From the NCBI GenBank assembly GCA_022566265.1, contig JADFJG010000012.1:1-46821 (forward strand): a stretch of 46,821 bases of DNA. Direction: 5' to 3'. This DNA is from Pseudomonadota bacterium. Its GTDB lineage: Bacteria > Pseudomonadota > Alphaproteobacteria > SMXQ01. The notes below the pieces were generated by a model. That model ran no database searches, had not been told where the DNA came from, and saw only the letters and a program-made list of their open reading frames with translations. Below, one piece after another: positions 1 through 10,805 of this stretch. The translations under genes were made by a program, and so were the position numbers. How positions within the stretch are numbered: position 1 is the first letter of the stretch; each line of letters opens with the position of its first letter.

Positions 1-385
1 CCAAAAACCTTCGTCGCGAAAAGCCAATCACCGCCAGTCGGCGGAAAAACCGGACTCGCCATGCCAAAGAAACCTCGCCGGAACCAAAATCAAGCGATTC
101 CCCAGCTTCATGAAATATCCGGGCTAGCGCTTGCTCGGTCTCAGCATCGGAGAAAAGTTCCACGTCGCGGGCGGCGCGGATACATGCTTTCGGCGAGCCG
201 AGGTCCACGCCCTCCCGCGACAACAGGTAACGCTGGGAGGTCTTCCACACGGCTTCGAAGGTATTTTTGAAGCGCTGCAGGGCGGCGTCGCGCTCGATCG
301 CCGAGGGACGTTCGAGGCCGGCAAGCTCCTGCAACGTGGCCAGCGCCCGGCCGGCCAGCTTCAGGCGTTGTCGGAGGCGGTCCAA
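1..385 (-). pseudogene. HEPN-domain partner (HI0074-like), partial, C-terminus aberrant
   Basis: This frame is not listed in the ORF track and was translated by hand. It starts at a TTG (385) that overlaps the last 25 bases of the MNT gene and stays open to the window edge. The N-terminal half reads like the HI0074 family of nucleotidyltransferase substrate-binding (HEPN) proteins: RDAALQRFKNTFEAVWKT, then a GSPKACIRAARD segment and LFSDAETEQ. The family normally continues into an RNxxxH motif. Here the sequence goes to ARIFHEAGESLDF and no frame restores RNxxxH, so the second half seems replaced or degenerate. In the family the HEPN protein pairs with the MNT protein as a toxin-antitoxin-like module. 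The start and the pseudogene status are inferences, and the gene may run past the window. Confidence 0.5.
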
Positions 386-720
386 ACCACTCCTTCCTTT
401 CGCACGCGTCGGCGGAAGATGGGATCGACGTCGCGCAAATCGACGACGTCCACGTGACAGGGGATGGTGCTCTCTTCGAGCGCCTCGCGCAACCGGGGGA
501 GCACGCCAGCCGGCAAGGGCCGGGCAGGATCGATGGCGATGTCTATGTCGCTCAGGCGGTGTTTTTTGCCGCCGGCGCTGGAGCCGAAGAGATACACGGT
601 CGCAAAATTCGGGCCGAGCACCGTGAACACGATGTCCCTTACCCGCGCGAGCACGGTGTCGGTGCCGCTAACCATATTCCCGACCCACTCCCTATCGGCC
701 GAAATTCCAGACCAGGACAT
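361..720 (-). CDS. MNT-type nucleotidyltransferase (HI0073-like)
   Basis: A 119-residue minimal nucleotidyltransferase. The signature GSSAGGKKHRLSDIDIAID holds the GS motif and the DxD metal-binding pair, and a third acidic stretch (HVDVVDL) follows about 35 residues later, as expected for pol-beta-type MNT proteins. Such proteins pair with HEPN partners and in studied cases act as the antitoxin by modifying the HEPN toxin. Here the partner follows directly with an overlap. The start could instead be the ATG at 675 (MVSGTD), which has a purine-rich stretch upstream; the ATG at 720 has no visible ribosome binding site. Whether this gene does anything is unclear because its partner looks damaged. 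Confidence 0.75.
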   Translation of the reverse strand: MSWSGISADREWVGNMVSGTDTVLARVRDIVFTVLGPNFATVYLFGSSAGGKKHRLSDIDIAIDPARPLPAGVLPRLREALEESTIPCHVDVVDLRDVDPIFRRRVRKEGVVWTASDNA

Positions 721-774
721 GATAACACGGCCAATGACCCCGCCGCCAAACCGAGTCTCCCGCCTCGCGGCCCC

Positions 775-4423
<3,649 letters not shown>

Positions 4424-4440
<17 letters not shown>

Positions 4441-4568
4441 GTCGCGGTACTTCGGCTGAAACCATTTGCCCCGGCGCGAGTGTGGGGCGCTGGCGCCACC
4501 GCGTCAAGGAAGGGCGGCGGTGGCGTCGGCGCGCGGCGCGGGCTATATCTCCCCCCTGCCATGATCGA
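4424..4568. repeat. Composite divergent promoter repeat, copy A (L-core-R)
   Basis: The region between the oxoprolinase and the ligase, including the first codons of both. Its left part (to about 4520) matches 6844-6945 at roughly 80 per cent by eye. Its right part (4521-4568) matches 8791-8838 at 45 of 48 bases. A central core, cgcgtcaaggaa, occurs in all three copies (4500, 6924, 8696). Only this copy has both halves, so it is the complete form of the element. Confidence 0.8.
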
Positions 4569-5931
4569 GCGCCCCCCGACCCTTCCGGAAATCGCCAGAG
4601 CGGTGAAACCGGGCAGCCGCGGCGCCAAGCTGCTCGCCGTCCTCGAGCGGCTCGACAAAAGCCAGTGGTGGTCGGGCGAGGCGCTGCGAGAGCATCAGTT
4701 CCGGCAACTCGGCGAATTGCTCGCCCACGCCGCGCGGACCGTGCCTTTCTATCACCAGCGCTTCGAAACCGCCAAGGTCGACGCGGCGGGGCCGATGGGG
4801 CCCGACGTTTGGAGGAAAATCCCGCTGCTCACGCGCAGGGACATCCAGAAAGCCGGGAATAGTTTACGCAGCCGCAAGGTACCGGCGGGCCATGGCAGGC
4901 TTGGCGTGGCCCAGACCTCGGGATCCACCGGCATGCCGGTGAAGCTCAATACCACCGAACGCACCCGATTCCTTTGGAACGCCTTCATGATACGGGACCA
5001 CCTCTGGCATCGCCGCGTCTTCGGCGAGAAATATGCGGCCATCCGTAAGTTCCCAAGTCATGTCGCATCCTATCCGAAGGGGAAACACGCCAAAAGCTGG
5101 TCCCCGGCCATCGGCGGTCTCTTCGGGAGCGGTCCCGCGGCGGGCCTGGGAATCGACGCCAGCGTGAAACAGCAGGCCGAGTGGCTGGGCCGGGAGGATC
5201 CGGTTTATCTTCAGACCTACCCGTCCAATCTCCGGCATCTGGCGGTGTACTGCGAACGCCACGGGATCGAACTGGCGCGGCTTGCGGAGGTCATCACGTT
5301 CGGAGAATTGTTCGATCCGGAAACGCGCGAGATTTGCCGAAGGGTTTGGAATGTGCCGGTGACGGACATGTACAGCTCGGAGGAAGTGGGCTACATCGCG
5401 CTGCAATGCCCCGATCACGCGCATTATCACGTGCAGGCCGAAAATGTCCTGGTAGAGATACTCGATGACGGCGGCGAGCCCTCGGCGCCGGGCGAGATCG
5501 GCAAGGTGGTCGTCACACATTTGCACAATTACGCATCGCCGTTCATTCGTTACGACATCGGCGATTTCGCCGAAGTCGGCGAGGACTGCGCTTGCGGCAG
5601 GCGCCTTCCGGTCCTGCGAAGCATCCTCGGACGGACCCGCAACATGCTCCAGACACCAAGCGGCGATCGCTACTGGCCATTCTTTGGGGCACGAACCTTC
5701 ACCGAGATCGCGCCCATCCTCCAGCATCAGTTCGTGCAAAAGACGGCCGATGTCATCGAAGGCCGCCTTGTCGCCGAACGGGCCTTGACCGAGCACGAAG
5801 AGGAGCGGCTACGCCGGCATATCCTTTCCCGGCTGCCTTACCCGTTCAAACTTGTCTTCACCTACCACGACGAGATTCCCCGGAGCGCCGGCGGCAAGTA
5901 CGAGGACTTTATCTCGGAAATCGCCGGGTGA
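4561..5931 (+). CDS. PaaK/CapK-family AMP-forming acyl-CoA ligase-like protein
   Basis: A 456-residue adenylate-forming enzyme of the phenylacetate-CoA ligase (PaaK/CapK) type. It has the ATP-binding loop QTSGSTGMPVK (residues 118-128), a MYSSEEVG segment, a YDIGDFAEV segment and the family's CACGRRLP motif before the GRTRNML hinge. PaaK enzymes activate an aryl or acyl acid with ATP and load it on CoA; CapK relatives act in polysaccharide pathways, so the substrate is unknown. The ATG at 4561 is chosen because the upstream part of the 1632-residue ORF is antisense to the oxoprolinase. The first three codons (MIE) and 40 upstream bases match those of the amidase at 8831. It converges on the methyltransferase. 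Confidence 0.85.
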   Translation: MIERPPTLPEIARAVKPGSRGAKLLAVLERLDKSQWWSGEALREHQFRQLGELLAHAARTVPFYHQRFETAKVDAAGPMGPDVWRKIPLLTRRDIQKAGNSLRSRKVPAGHGRLGVAQTSGSTGMPVKLNTTERTRFLWNAFMIRDHLWHRRVFGEKYAAIRKFPSHVASYPKGKHAKSWSPAIGGLFGSGPAAGLGIDASVKQQAEWLGREDPVYLQTYPSNLRHLAVYCERHGIELARLAEVITFGELFDPETREICRRVWNVPVTDMYSSEEVGYIALQCPDHAHYHVQAENVLVEILDDGGEPSAPGEIGKVVVTHLHNYASPFIRYDIGDFAEVGEDCACGRRLPVLRSILGRTRNMLQTPSGDRYWPFFGARTFTEIAPILQHQFVQKTADVIEGRLVAERALTEHEEERLRRHILSRLPYPFKLVFTYHDEIPRSAGGKYEDFISEIAG

Positions 5932-5952
5932 ACCACCCGCCGGGCCAGTGCC

Positions 5953-6864
5953 CTACTTTCGCAGAAGGATAATGTAGGCGAAGGCACCCTCCCCCGGCGC
6001 ATACGGCCCGGACGGTCGCGTGCCCATTCGGCGCTCGACGCTGGCCGAATGAAAATGCTCGACCGAAAACCCGCCTCCCTCGAAGAGCTCGACGAGCTCC
6101 TCGCGCGACCGAACGGGGTGGATCTTGAGGCGCTCGGTGAAGATGCGCGCTCCTTCCACCAGCTCTTCGGGACTAATATCCAGCGAGTCCTTCACCTTCT
6201 CCGCCTGGCGCGAGACTCTGCCCCGGAAGGCGGCTGCCTGCTCCGCCGTAAATCTCATAAGCTTGCCACTGCTCGCCGGGCGAATGCGGTGGATGGTGAC
6301 GACCTTACCGCCGGGCCGCAGCAGGTTGTGCCATTTCGCCATCAGCCGGCGCCGCTCCGTGGGATCGAAAAACCCCAGAAAGGAATGGGTGCAGATGACG
6401 TCGAATGTCTGGGCGGCGTCGAAATCGAGGATATTGAAGGCCTTCGTGTGGACTTCCGCGCCTTGGCGCTCCGCATACCAGCGACAGAGGAACAACGGCG
6501 TTTCGCACCTGTCGACCACCGTCACATCGCAGGCAGCGTTCTCTTTTCGGTAGGCGTAGAGGATTTGCGCATACATCGAGTAATCGGCGGTGCCCGAGAC
6601 AAGAACGCGCCCGTATCCGCCATCGCCGGCGAGCGCTTCGAGGGTCCGCGAGAAGAACCGGCCGTGCTCGCGCGGGGCCGAGACGATGTCCAGCATCCGC
6701 AGATATTGCCAAATGCCATGGTACCAGGCGCAGTCCTCTCCCGAGACCGGATCTCGGCGGCAAAGATCGGGGGCCATCCGTCTGGCGAGCGGCGCGCTCT
6801 CGGACAACGGCTCCTCGTGCGCCGGTGGCGATCGCGGGGCGGCGTTGTCGTCCATTTCCGGCAT
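5953..6864 (-). CDS. Class I SAM-dependent methyltransferase-like protein
   Basis: A 303-residue protein. The segment GRVLVSGTADYSMYAQIL (about residues 84-101) stands where motif I lies in class I methyltransferases, although the usual GxGxG is loosened to SGTAD. Then follow VTVVDRCETPL (motif II, acidic residue), FDVICTHSFLGFF (motif post-II/IV) and WHNLLRPGGKVVTIHRI (the post-methylation-site LRPGG turn). The substrate is unknown. It lies tail to tail with the PaaK-like gene, 21 bases apart, and the pair may have arrived together. Its first residues (MPEMDDNAAP) nearly repeat those of the 5-oxoprolinase ([10 protein letters not shown]), so its 5' end appears to be copied. Confidence 0.8.
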   Translation of the reverse strand: MPEMDDNAAPRSPPAHEEPLSESAPLARRMAPDLCRRDPVSGEDCAWYHGIWQYLRMLDIVSAPREHGRFFSRTLEALAGDGGYGRVLVSGTADYSMYAQILYAYRKENAACDVTVVDRCETPLFLCRWYAERQGAEVHTKAFNILDFDAAQTFDVICTHSFLGFFDPTERRRLMAKWHNLLRPGGKVVTIHRIRPASSGKLMRFTAEQAAAFRGRVSRQAEKVKDSLDISPEELVEGARIFTERLKIHPVRSREELVELFEGGGFSVEHFHSASVERRMGTRPSGPYAPGEGAFAYIILLRK

Positions 6865-6945
6865 GTCGAGGTTATGTTGCTGAAGCGATTTGACCCGGCG
6901 CGAGTGTGCAGAGGTGCGCCAGCCGCGTCAAGGAACGGCGGCGCC
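6844..6945. repeat. Promoter repeat, copy B (L-core)
   Basis: A direct copy of 4424-4520. Identical stretches include tttccggcatgtcg, which contains the reverse start codon, ccggcgcgagtgtg, and gcgtcaaggaa. It supplies the leader and the first codons of the methyltransferase. Similarity to copy A fades at about 6945, 30 bases before the padR stop. Confidence 0.78.
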
Positions 6946-6974
6946 GGGCAGCGACGCCAGCCACGCAACAGTAG

Positions 6975-7283
6975 TCATAGCGGGTTCTCGAAAAGCTCGC
7001 CAAAAAGCTCCTTGACCTTCCCTTTAGCCGCGCGGAGTGCCGATTTTCCCTTGGGTGTGATCACATAAAATCGACGCATGCGTTTGCCTTCACGTTCTCT
7101 CCAAGACCGAAGGTAGCCTTTCCGTTCGAGGCCGTGGAGCATGGGATAGAGCGTTCCCGGACTCAGCTCATAACCGTGCCTGCGCAGTTCCTCCATCACC
7201 CAGCCGCCATATACCGGGCCTTCGGCGGCATGATGAAGGATATGAAGTCGGATCAGACCGGCGTAAAGGTCCTTGTCATCCAT
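6975..7283 (-). CDS. PadR-family winged-helix transcriptional regulator
   Basis: A 102-residue protein with the PadR N-terminal domain: MDDKDLYAGLIRLHILHHA (helix 1), the recognition region YGGWVMEELRRHGYELSPGTLYPMLHGLERKGYL, and the wing YVITPKGK. The short C-terminal helix is typical of small PadR proteins. The ORF track begins earlier, but homology places the start at the ATG at 7283. AAGGAG lies 19 bases upstream, which is rather far. It follows chrA by 41 bases on the same strand, so it is likely co-transcribed and autoregulatory. The AT-rich palindromes at 8578-8600 upstream of chrA are the obvious candidate operator. Confidence 0.88.
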   Translation of the reverse strand: MDDKDLYAGLIRLHILHHAAEGPVYGGWVMEELRRHGYELSPGTLYPMLHGLERKGYLRSWREREGKRMRRFYVITPKGKSALRAAKGKVKELFGELFENPL

Positions 7284-7324
7284 AGTCCGCGACCGTGGTG
7301 TACTCCTTTGCTTCTCGGCTCGCC

Positions 7325-8566
7325 TCATGCCGGCAAGGGTGGCAGGGTTGCCATTATCCAAGCACCAGCCGCTGTCAGGATCACAACCAACCAAGGCGGC
7401 ACCTTCCAGAAGACAAGCAGCGTGAATGCGGCCAGCGCCAATCCGAAATCGCCCGGCGACAGGATGCCGCTCGTCCATACCGGATTGTAGAGGGCGGCGA
7501 GCAGGAGCCCCACAACCGCCGCATTGATGCCGAGAAGGGCATTCCGCATCACTGTAAAACGCCGCAACGCATCCCAGAACGGAAGGGTGCCGACGACAAG
7601 CAGAAACGACGGCGCGAAGATCGCGAGAAGACAAATGACCGCGCCTACGGCCCCGTTTGGCTGGGGACCCATCACGGTCCCAAGATAGGCCGAGAATGTG
7701 AAGAGTGGGCCGGGAACCGCTTGTGCCGCTCCGTAACCGGCAAGGAAGGCATCGTTCGAAACCCAGCCGGGTGGAACGACTTCGGACTGCAGGAGTGGCA
7801 GGACGACGTGTCCGCCGCCAAATACCAATGATCCAGACCGATAGAAGCTGTCAACCAGAGCGACCGCGTGCGACGGGTAAGCGGCGGCGAGCATCGGCAG
7901 CCCAATCAAACCCGCGAAGAATAATAACAGTGACGCGACCGCAAGGCCGCGGCTGACGTCAACCCCAAGCGTAACGTGTTCCGTACGTGTCTCGGCGCGG
8001 AAAAAGATGAGCCCCACCGCTCCTCCGAAGACGATCACGCCAACCTGAACGAGCGGTATAGGAAAGGCTAGCACGCCGATCGCCGCGAGAACCGCCACGG
8101 TAACGCGTTGCGCGTCCGGACACAGCGTTCGCGCCATCGCCCAGACGGCCTGAGCCACGACTGCCACGGCGACCACTTTTAGCCCGTGAATGGCGCCAGA
8201 ATCGATAACATCCTCAAATGCGACGACGCCATAGCCGAACACCATCAAGGCAATGGCCGACGGCGTTGTAAATGCGAACCAAGCGGCGAACGCACCGAGA
8301 AAGCCAGCTTTCGCCAAACCAATGCCGATACCGACTTGGCTCGAAGCCGGACCGGGTAGGAATTGGCAAAGCGCTACGAGATCGGCGTAGGCGCGTTCCT
8401 CGATCCATTTGCGGCGCGTCACGAACTCGTCATGGAAATATCCGAGATGCGCGATGGGGCCGCCGAAGGAGGTGAACCCCAAACGTAGGAAGGCGAGGAA
8501 GACGCGGGCGGCCGGCACGCGCGCCACAGGCGTCGTATGCAAATTCCGCCGCGATCCTTCAGACAA
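7325..8566 (-). CDS. chrA: ChrA-family chromate transporter
   Basis: A 413-residue membrane protein with two homologous CHR halves. The first carries RLGFTSFGGPIAHLGYF (from residue 28) and QFLPGPASSQVGIGIG. The second carries GSLVFGGGHVVLPLL and AAQAVPGPLFTFSAYLG. About ten to twelve hydrophobic segments are visible. ChrA proteins export chromate from the cytoplasm, using the proton motive force in studied cases; specificity here is inferred from family membership. The start is TTG at 8566, because the frame is closed by TGA just upstream and no good ATG follows; a GTG a few codons in is possible. The downstream padR and the block's position between two repeat cores suggest acquisition as a unit. 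Confidence 0.88.
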   Translation of the reverse strand: MSEGSRRNLHTTPVARVPAARVFLAFLRLGFTSFGGPIAHLGYFHDEFVTRRKWIEERAYADLVALCQFLPGPASSQVGIGIGLAKAGFLGAFAAWFAFTTPSAIALMVFGYGVVAFEDVIDSGAIHGLKVVAVAVVAQAVWAMARTLCPDAQRVTVAVLAAIGVLAFPIPLVQVGVIVFGGAVGLIFFRAETRTEHVTLGVDVSRGLAVASLLLFFAGLIGLPMLAAAYPSHAVALVDSFYRSGSLVFGGGHVVLPLLQSEVVPPGWVSNDAFLAGYGAAQAVPGPLFTFSAYLGTVMGPQPNGAVGAVICLLAIFAPSFLLVVGTLPFWDALRRFTVMRNALLGINAAVVGLLLAALYNPVWTSGILSPGDFGLALAAFTLLVFWKVPPWLVVILTAAGAWIMATLPPLPA

Positions 8567-8577
8567 TGGCTTTTCTC

Positions 8578-8627
8578 ATATATCGATATTCGATATCGAG
8601 ATTCGATTAATAAACGCCATTTGTCAA
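8578..8627 (-). promoter_or_regulatory. chrA-padR promoter with AT-rich palindromic operator (putative PadR site)
   Basis: On the minus strand a perfect TTGACA (8622-8627) lies upstream of two adjoining perfect palindromes, TCGATATCGA (8590-8599) and ATATCGATAT (8580-8589). These end 13 bases before the chrA start. The AT-rich dyad stands out from the GC-rich surroundings and resembles PadR-family operators. A clear -10 at 17 bases is lacking (GAATCT), so the exact promoter is uncertain. Binding by the neighbouring PadR protein is inference. Confidence 0.6.
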
Positions 8628-8685
8628 TTGGGCTCTTAAGGCGTGACATCTCACAGGCAAGTCGAGGTGCCGCAACGAATAAATG

Positions 8686-8838
8686 TGGGATCTGCCGCCG
8701 CCTCAAGGAACGGCGGGGTGGGGTGTGGGAAAGACGCCCCCACCCATCCTCCGGGACCGGACCGGCCCACTGAACGCCCGCCGGCCCGGCTGGCGCCGGC
8801 GCGCGGCGCGGTCTATATATCCCCCCTGCCATGATCGA
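8686..8838. repeat. Promoter repeat, copy C (core-R)
   Basis: Contains the core (gcctcaaggaacggcgg, 8699-8715) and, after about 75 unrelated bases, a 48-base block (8791-8838) that differs from 4521-4568 at three positions. The block runs through the ribosome binding region into the first eight bases of the amidase gene. Together, copies B and C look like one copy of the element interrupted at the core by padR-chrA. Confidence 0.75.
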
Positions 8839-9559
8839 ATACCCCTCGCCCAATTTCGGCCCCCGGCCCACCGATGCCGTCATCGACATGCTGGTGGTCC
8901 ATTACACCGGCATGGCGGGCGCCGAGGAAGCGCTGGCGCGGCTGTGCGATCCCGGATCACAAGTCAGCGCCCATTATGTGATCGATGAGGACGGCACGAC
9001 CTATCGCCTCGTCGATGAGGAGGAACGCGCCTGGCACGCCGGGGAGGCCTCCTGGGCCGGGGCCACGAACATCAACGACGTCTCCATCGGCGTCGAGTTG
9101 GTCAATCCCGGCCATGAGTTCGGCTACCTGCCTTTCACCCAGGCGCAGATGGACGTGTTCACCGATCTCGCCACCGGCGTGATCGGACGCCACCCGATCC
9201 CGCCCAAGCGCGTGCTCGGCCATTCGGACGTGGCGCCGGGGCGCAAGACCGATCCCGGCGAGTTGTTCGACTGGCGGGGCGCGGCGCATGCCGGCATCGG
9301 CCTTTGGCCCGAGGTGCCGGGCGCGGTGGATGATGGCGAAATCCTCTTCGCGCCGGGCGAGAAGGGACCGGTCATCGTCGAGATCCAGCGCCAGCTTGCC
9401 GCCTTCGGCTATGGCGTCGGCATGGGCGGTATCCTCGATAACCCGACCCGCGAAGTGGTGGCCGCGTTCCAGCGCCACTTCCGGCCCGAGAAGATCGACG
9501 GCGTCATCGACCGCGCGACCCTGCGCCGCCTCGAGGCCTTGATCCGCCTTACCGCTTGA
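8831..9559 (+). CDS. N-acetylmuramoyl-L-alanine amidase, AmpD/amidase_2 type, with C-terminal peptidoglycan-binding domain
   Basis: A 242-residue zinc amidase. Expected metal and catalytic residues are present: His24 in VVHYTGM, Glu89 in IGVEL, and His131, Lys139 and Asp141 in LGHSDVAPGRKTDPG. From about residue 180 a peptidoglycan-binding_1 repeat follows (VIVEIQRQLAAFGY and VVAAFQRHF). The family cleaves the lactyl-L-Ala bond in muropeptides or peptidoglycan. No signal peptide is visible, which points to a cytosolic AmpD-like recycling role, although the binding domain is more usual in AmiD-like periplasmic enzymes. Its stop codon lies inside the 20-bp tandem repeat that forms the rnpB promoter. 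Confidence 0.9.
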   Translation: MIEYPSPNFGPRPTDAVIDMLVVHYTGMAGAEEALARLCDPGSQVSAHYVIDEDGTTYRLVDEEERAWHAGEASWAGATNINDVSIGVELVNPGHEFGYLPFTQAQMDVFTDLATGVIGRHPIPPKRVLGHSDVAPGRKTDPGELFDWRGAAHAGIGLWPEVPGAVDDGEILFAPGEKGPVIVEIQRQLAAFGYGVGMGGILDNPTREVVAAFQRHFRPEKIDGVIDRATLRRLEALIRLTA

Positions 9560-9580
9560 CGATCCGCCTTACCGCTTGAC
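9541..9580. repeat. 20-bp perfect tandem duplication spanning the ampD stop
   Basis: gatccgccttaccgcttgac occurs twice in tandem (9541-9560 and 9561-9580) with no mismatch. The first copy encodes the last codons and stop of the amidase; the second lies in the intergenic region. Each copy ends in cttgac followed by g, so each provides a TTGACG hexamer. Confidence 0.97.
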
Positions 9581-9604
9581 GCCGGGGGTTTTCGGTCTTA
9601 CCTA
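9576..9604 (+). promoter_or_regulatory. rnpB promoter (TTGACG - 17 - TACCTA)
   Basis: TTGACG at 9576-9581, a 17-base spacer, and TACCTA at 9599-9604. Seven bases after the -10 comes 9611, which is exactly the first base of the P1 helix of RNase P RNA. A second TTGACG lies 20 bases upstream (9556-9561) because of the tandem duplication, but would give a 37-base spacer and should not work with the same -10. Confidence 0.7.
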
Positions 9605-9610
9605 AAAATT

Positions 9611-10002
<392 letters not shown>

Positions 10003-10145
10003 TTTTCTTTTCTATTACCGGTTACAATCGGCGCTTGCGGGCGGTGTTTCGTCGAACCGCCGCGTCGCACGTGGCATGCGCCTCCCGGCCAGACCGATCC
10101 TGACCGCAACCGGCGCGTCCAGACGAAACCCGGAGAAAGGGTGTC

Positions 10146-10421
10146 ATGAGCGAGGACAAGAAAGCAGACCAAACGCTTTACTGCTCGTTCTGCGGCTTAA
10201 GCGAGCACGAGGTCAAAAAACTTATCGCCGGTCTAAATGTCTTCATCTGCGATGAATGCACTTATTTGTGCTTCTGCATCGTGGTGGAAGATGTCCCCCT
10301 CGACAGTAAGAATCTCGATGAATTTCTTGCCAAGCTGCCGAACCGGATCGCGGCGTTGATTAAAAGGCAGCAACCCGCCGAGCAAGATGACGGCGGAAGC
10401 GATGGCGGGGACCAAGACTGA
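10146..10421 (+). CDS. Free-standing ClpX-type C4 zinc finger protein
   Basis: A 91-residue protein. The first 45 residues match the N-terminal zinc-binding domain of ClpX: Cys13, Cys16, Cys35 and Cys38 in YCSFCG and FICDEC, spaced as CX2C-X18-CX2C, with the [11 protein letters not shown] helix between them. The AAA+ ATPase region of ClpX is absent. The rest is a short helical stretch and an acidic, glutamine- and glycine-rich tail. In ClpX this domain dimerises and binds substrates and adaptors, so a free copy could act as adaptor, decoy or unrelated zinc protein; that is inference. GGAGAAAGGG lies just before the ATG. It sits alone between rnpB and mraZ and is less GC-rich than its neighbours. 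Confidence 0.85.
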   Translation: MSEDKKADQTLYCSFCGLSEHEVKKLIAGLNVFICDECTYLCFCIVVEDVPLDSKNLDEFLAKLPNRIAALIKRQQPAEQDDGGSDGGDQD

Positions 10422-10528
10422 GGCCGACGCCCTTTAGAAAACTTATCGTCGTGATGCCGGAGAAAATGCCGGGGACAGAACCCGGTCCGAAGACGCGCGC
10501 GGGGCCGATTGGGCGAAAATCCACAAAA

Positions 10529-10543
10529 GAACATAGATAGAAC
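10529..10543. promoter_or_regulatory. Putative LexA (SOS) box, GAAC-N7-GAAC
   Basis: GAACATAGATAGAAC is an exact fit to the alphaproteobacterial LexA box (GAAC-N7-GAAC, equal to GTTC-N7-GTTC on the other strand). It lies about 110 bases after the zinc finger gene and about 155 bases upstream of the mraZ -35. No SOS gene starts right beside it on either strand, so the target is unknown. Confidence 0.5.
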
Positions 10544-10585
10544 ATAATTTCGCCTTATTTCGCCCCAAGGCTATTTGGCGGTGCC

Positions 10586-10653
10586 AAAGTCGGCGACTCG
10601 GATTGACTGCTCTTCTACATGTAGTAGCCCAATCGGTGTCGCGCCGAGACTTT
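10586..10653. other. Large imperfect inverted repeat upstream of mraZ
   Basis: aaagtc...ggcg...gattg on the left (10586-10605) is mirrored by caatcgg...cgccgagacttt on the right (10632-10653), with small bulges. The centre contains the perfect palindrome CTACATGTAG (10615-10624). No run of T follows, so it is a weak terminator candidate. It could instead be a protein-binding site or a remnant of a small mobile element. The remainder of 10422-10683 shows no gene; a 15-base string ggggacagaacccgg at about 10471 repeats part of rnpB. Confidence 0.5.
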
Positions 10654-10683
10654 GTATTGCCCAATTTTTACTATGAATAACCA

Positions 10684-10723
10684 TTGACGCCCATAAAAAC
10701 CCATGCTATCCCATGCACTCCCA
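10684..10723 (+). promoter_or_regulatory. mraZ/dcw promoter with four phased MraZ boxes
   Basis: TTGACG (10684-10689), a 17-base spacer and TATCCC (10707-10712, preceded by TGC) form a likely sigma-70 promoter with the start near 10719. The hexad CCCA (TGGG on the other strand) occurs at 10690, 10700, 10710 and 10720, exactly 10 bases apart. Phased TGGG repeats are the known type of MraZ operator. These cover the promoter from the spacer to about +5, so MraZ would repress the dcw operon by occlusion. Confidence 0.75.
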
Positions 10724-10805
10724 ATGAGGGACGGCCCTCGCCATCGGCGGCGGCGTGCCTCGCAAGGGGGAGACAGTTGAACACTCGAGCGCACTGGGGG
10801 TCAAG

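Noticed and set aside
10469-10486. ccggggacagaacccgg, a repeat of the rnpB CR V string
   Set aside because: Only about 15 bases are shared and no other RNase P element is nearby, so chance or a tiny duplication is as likely as a second RNA.
10360-10545. A 61-residue minus-strand ORF starting at the LexA-like box, considered as an SOS-induced division inhibitor
   Set aside because: It runs back over the zinc finger gene, has no membrane segment typical of SidA-like proteins and no ribosome binding site.
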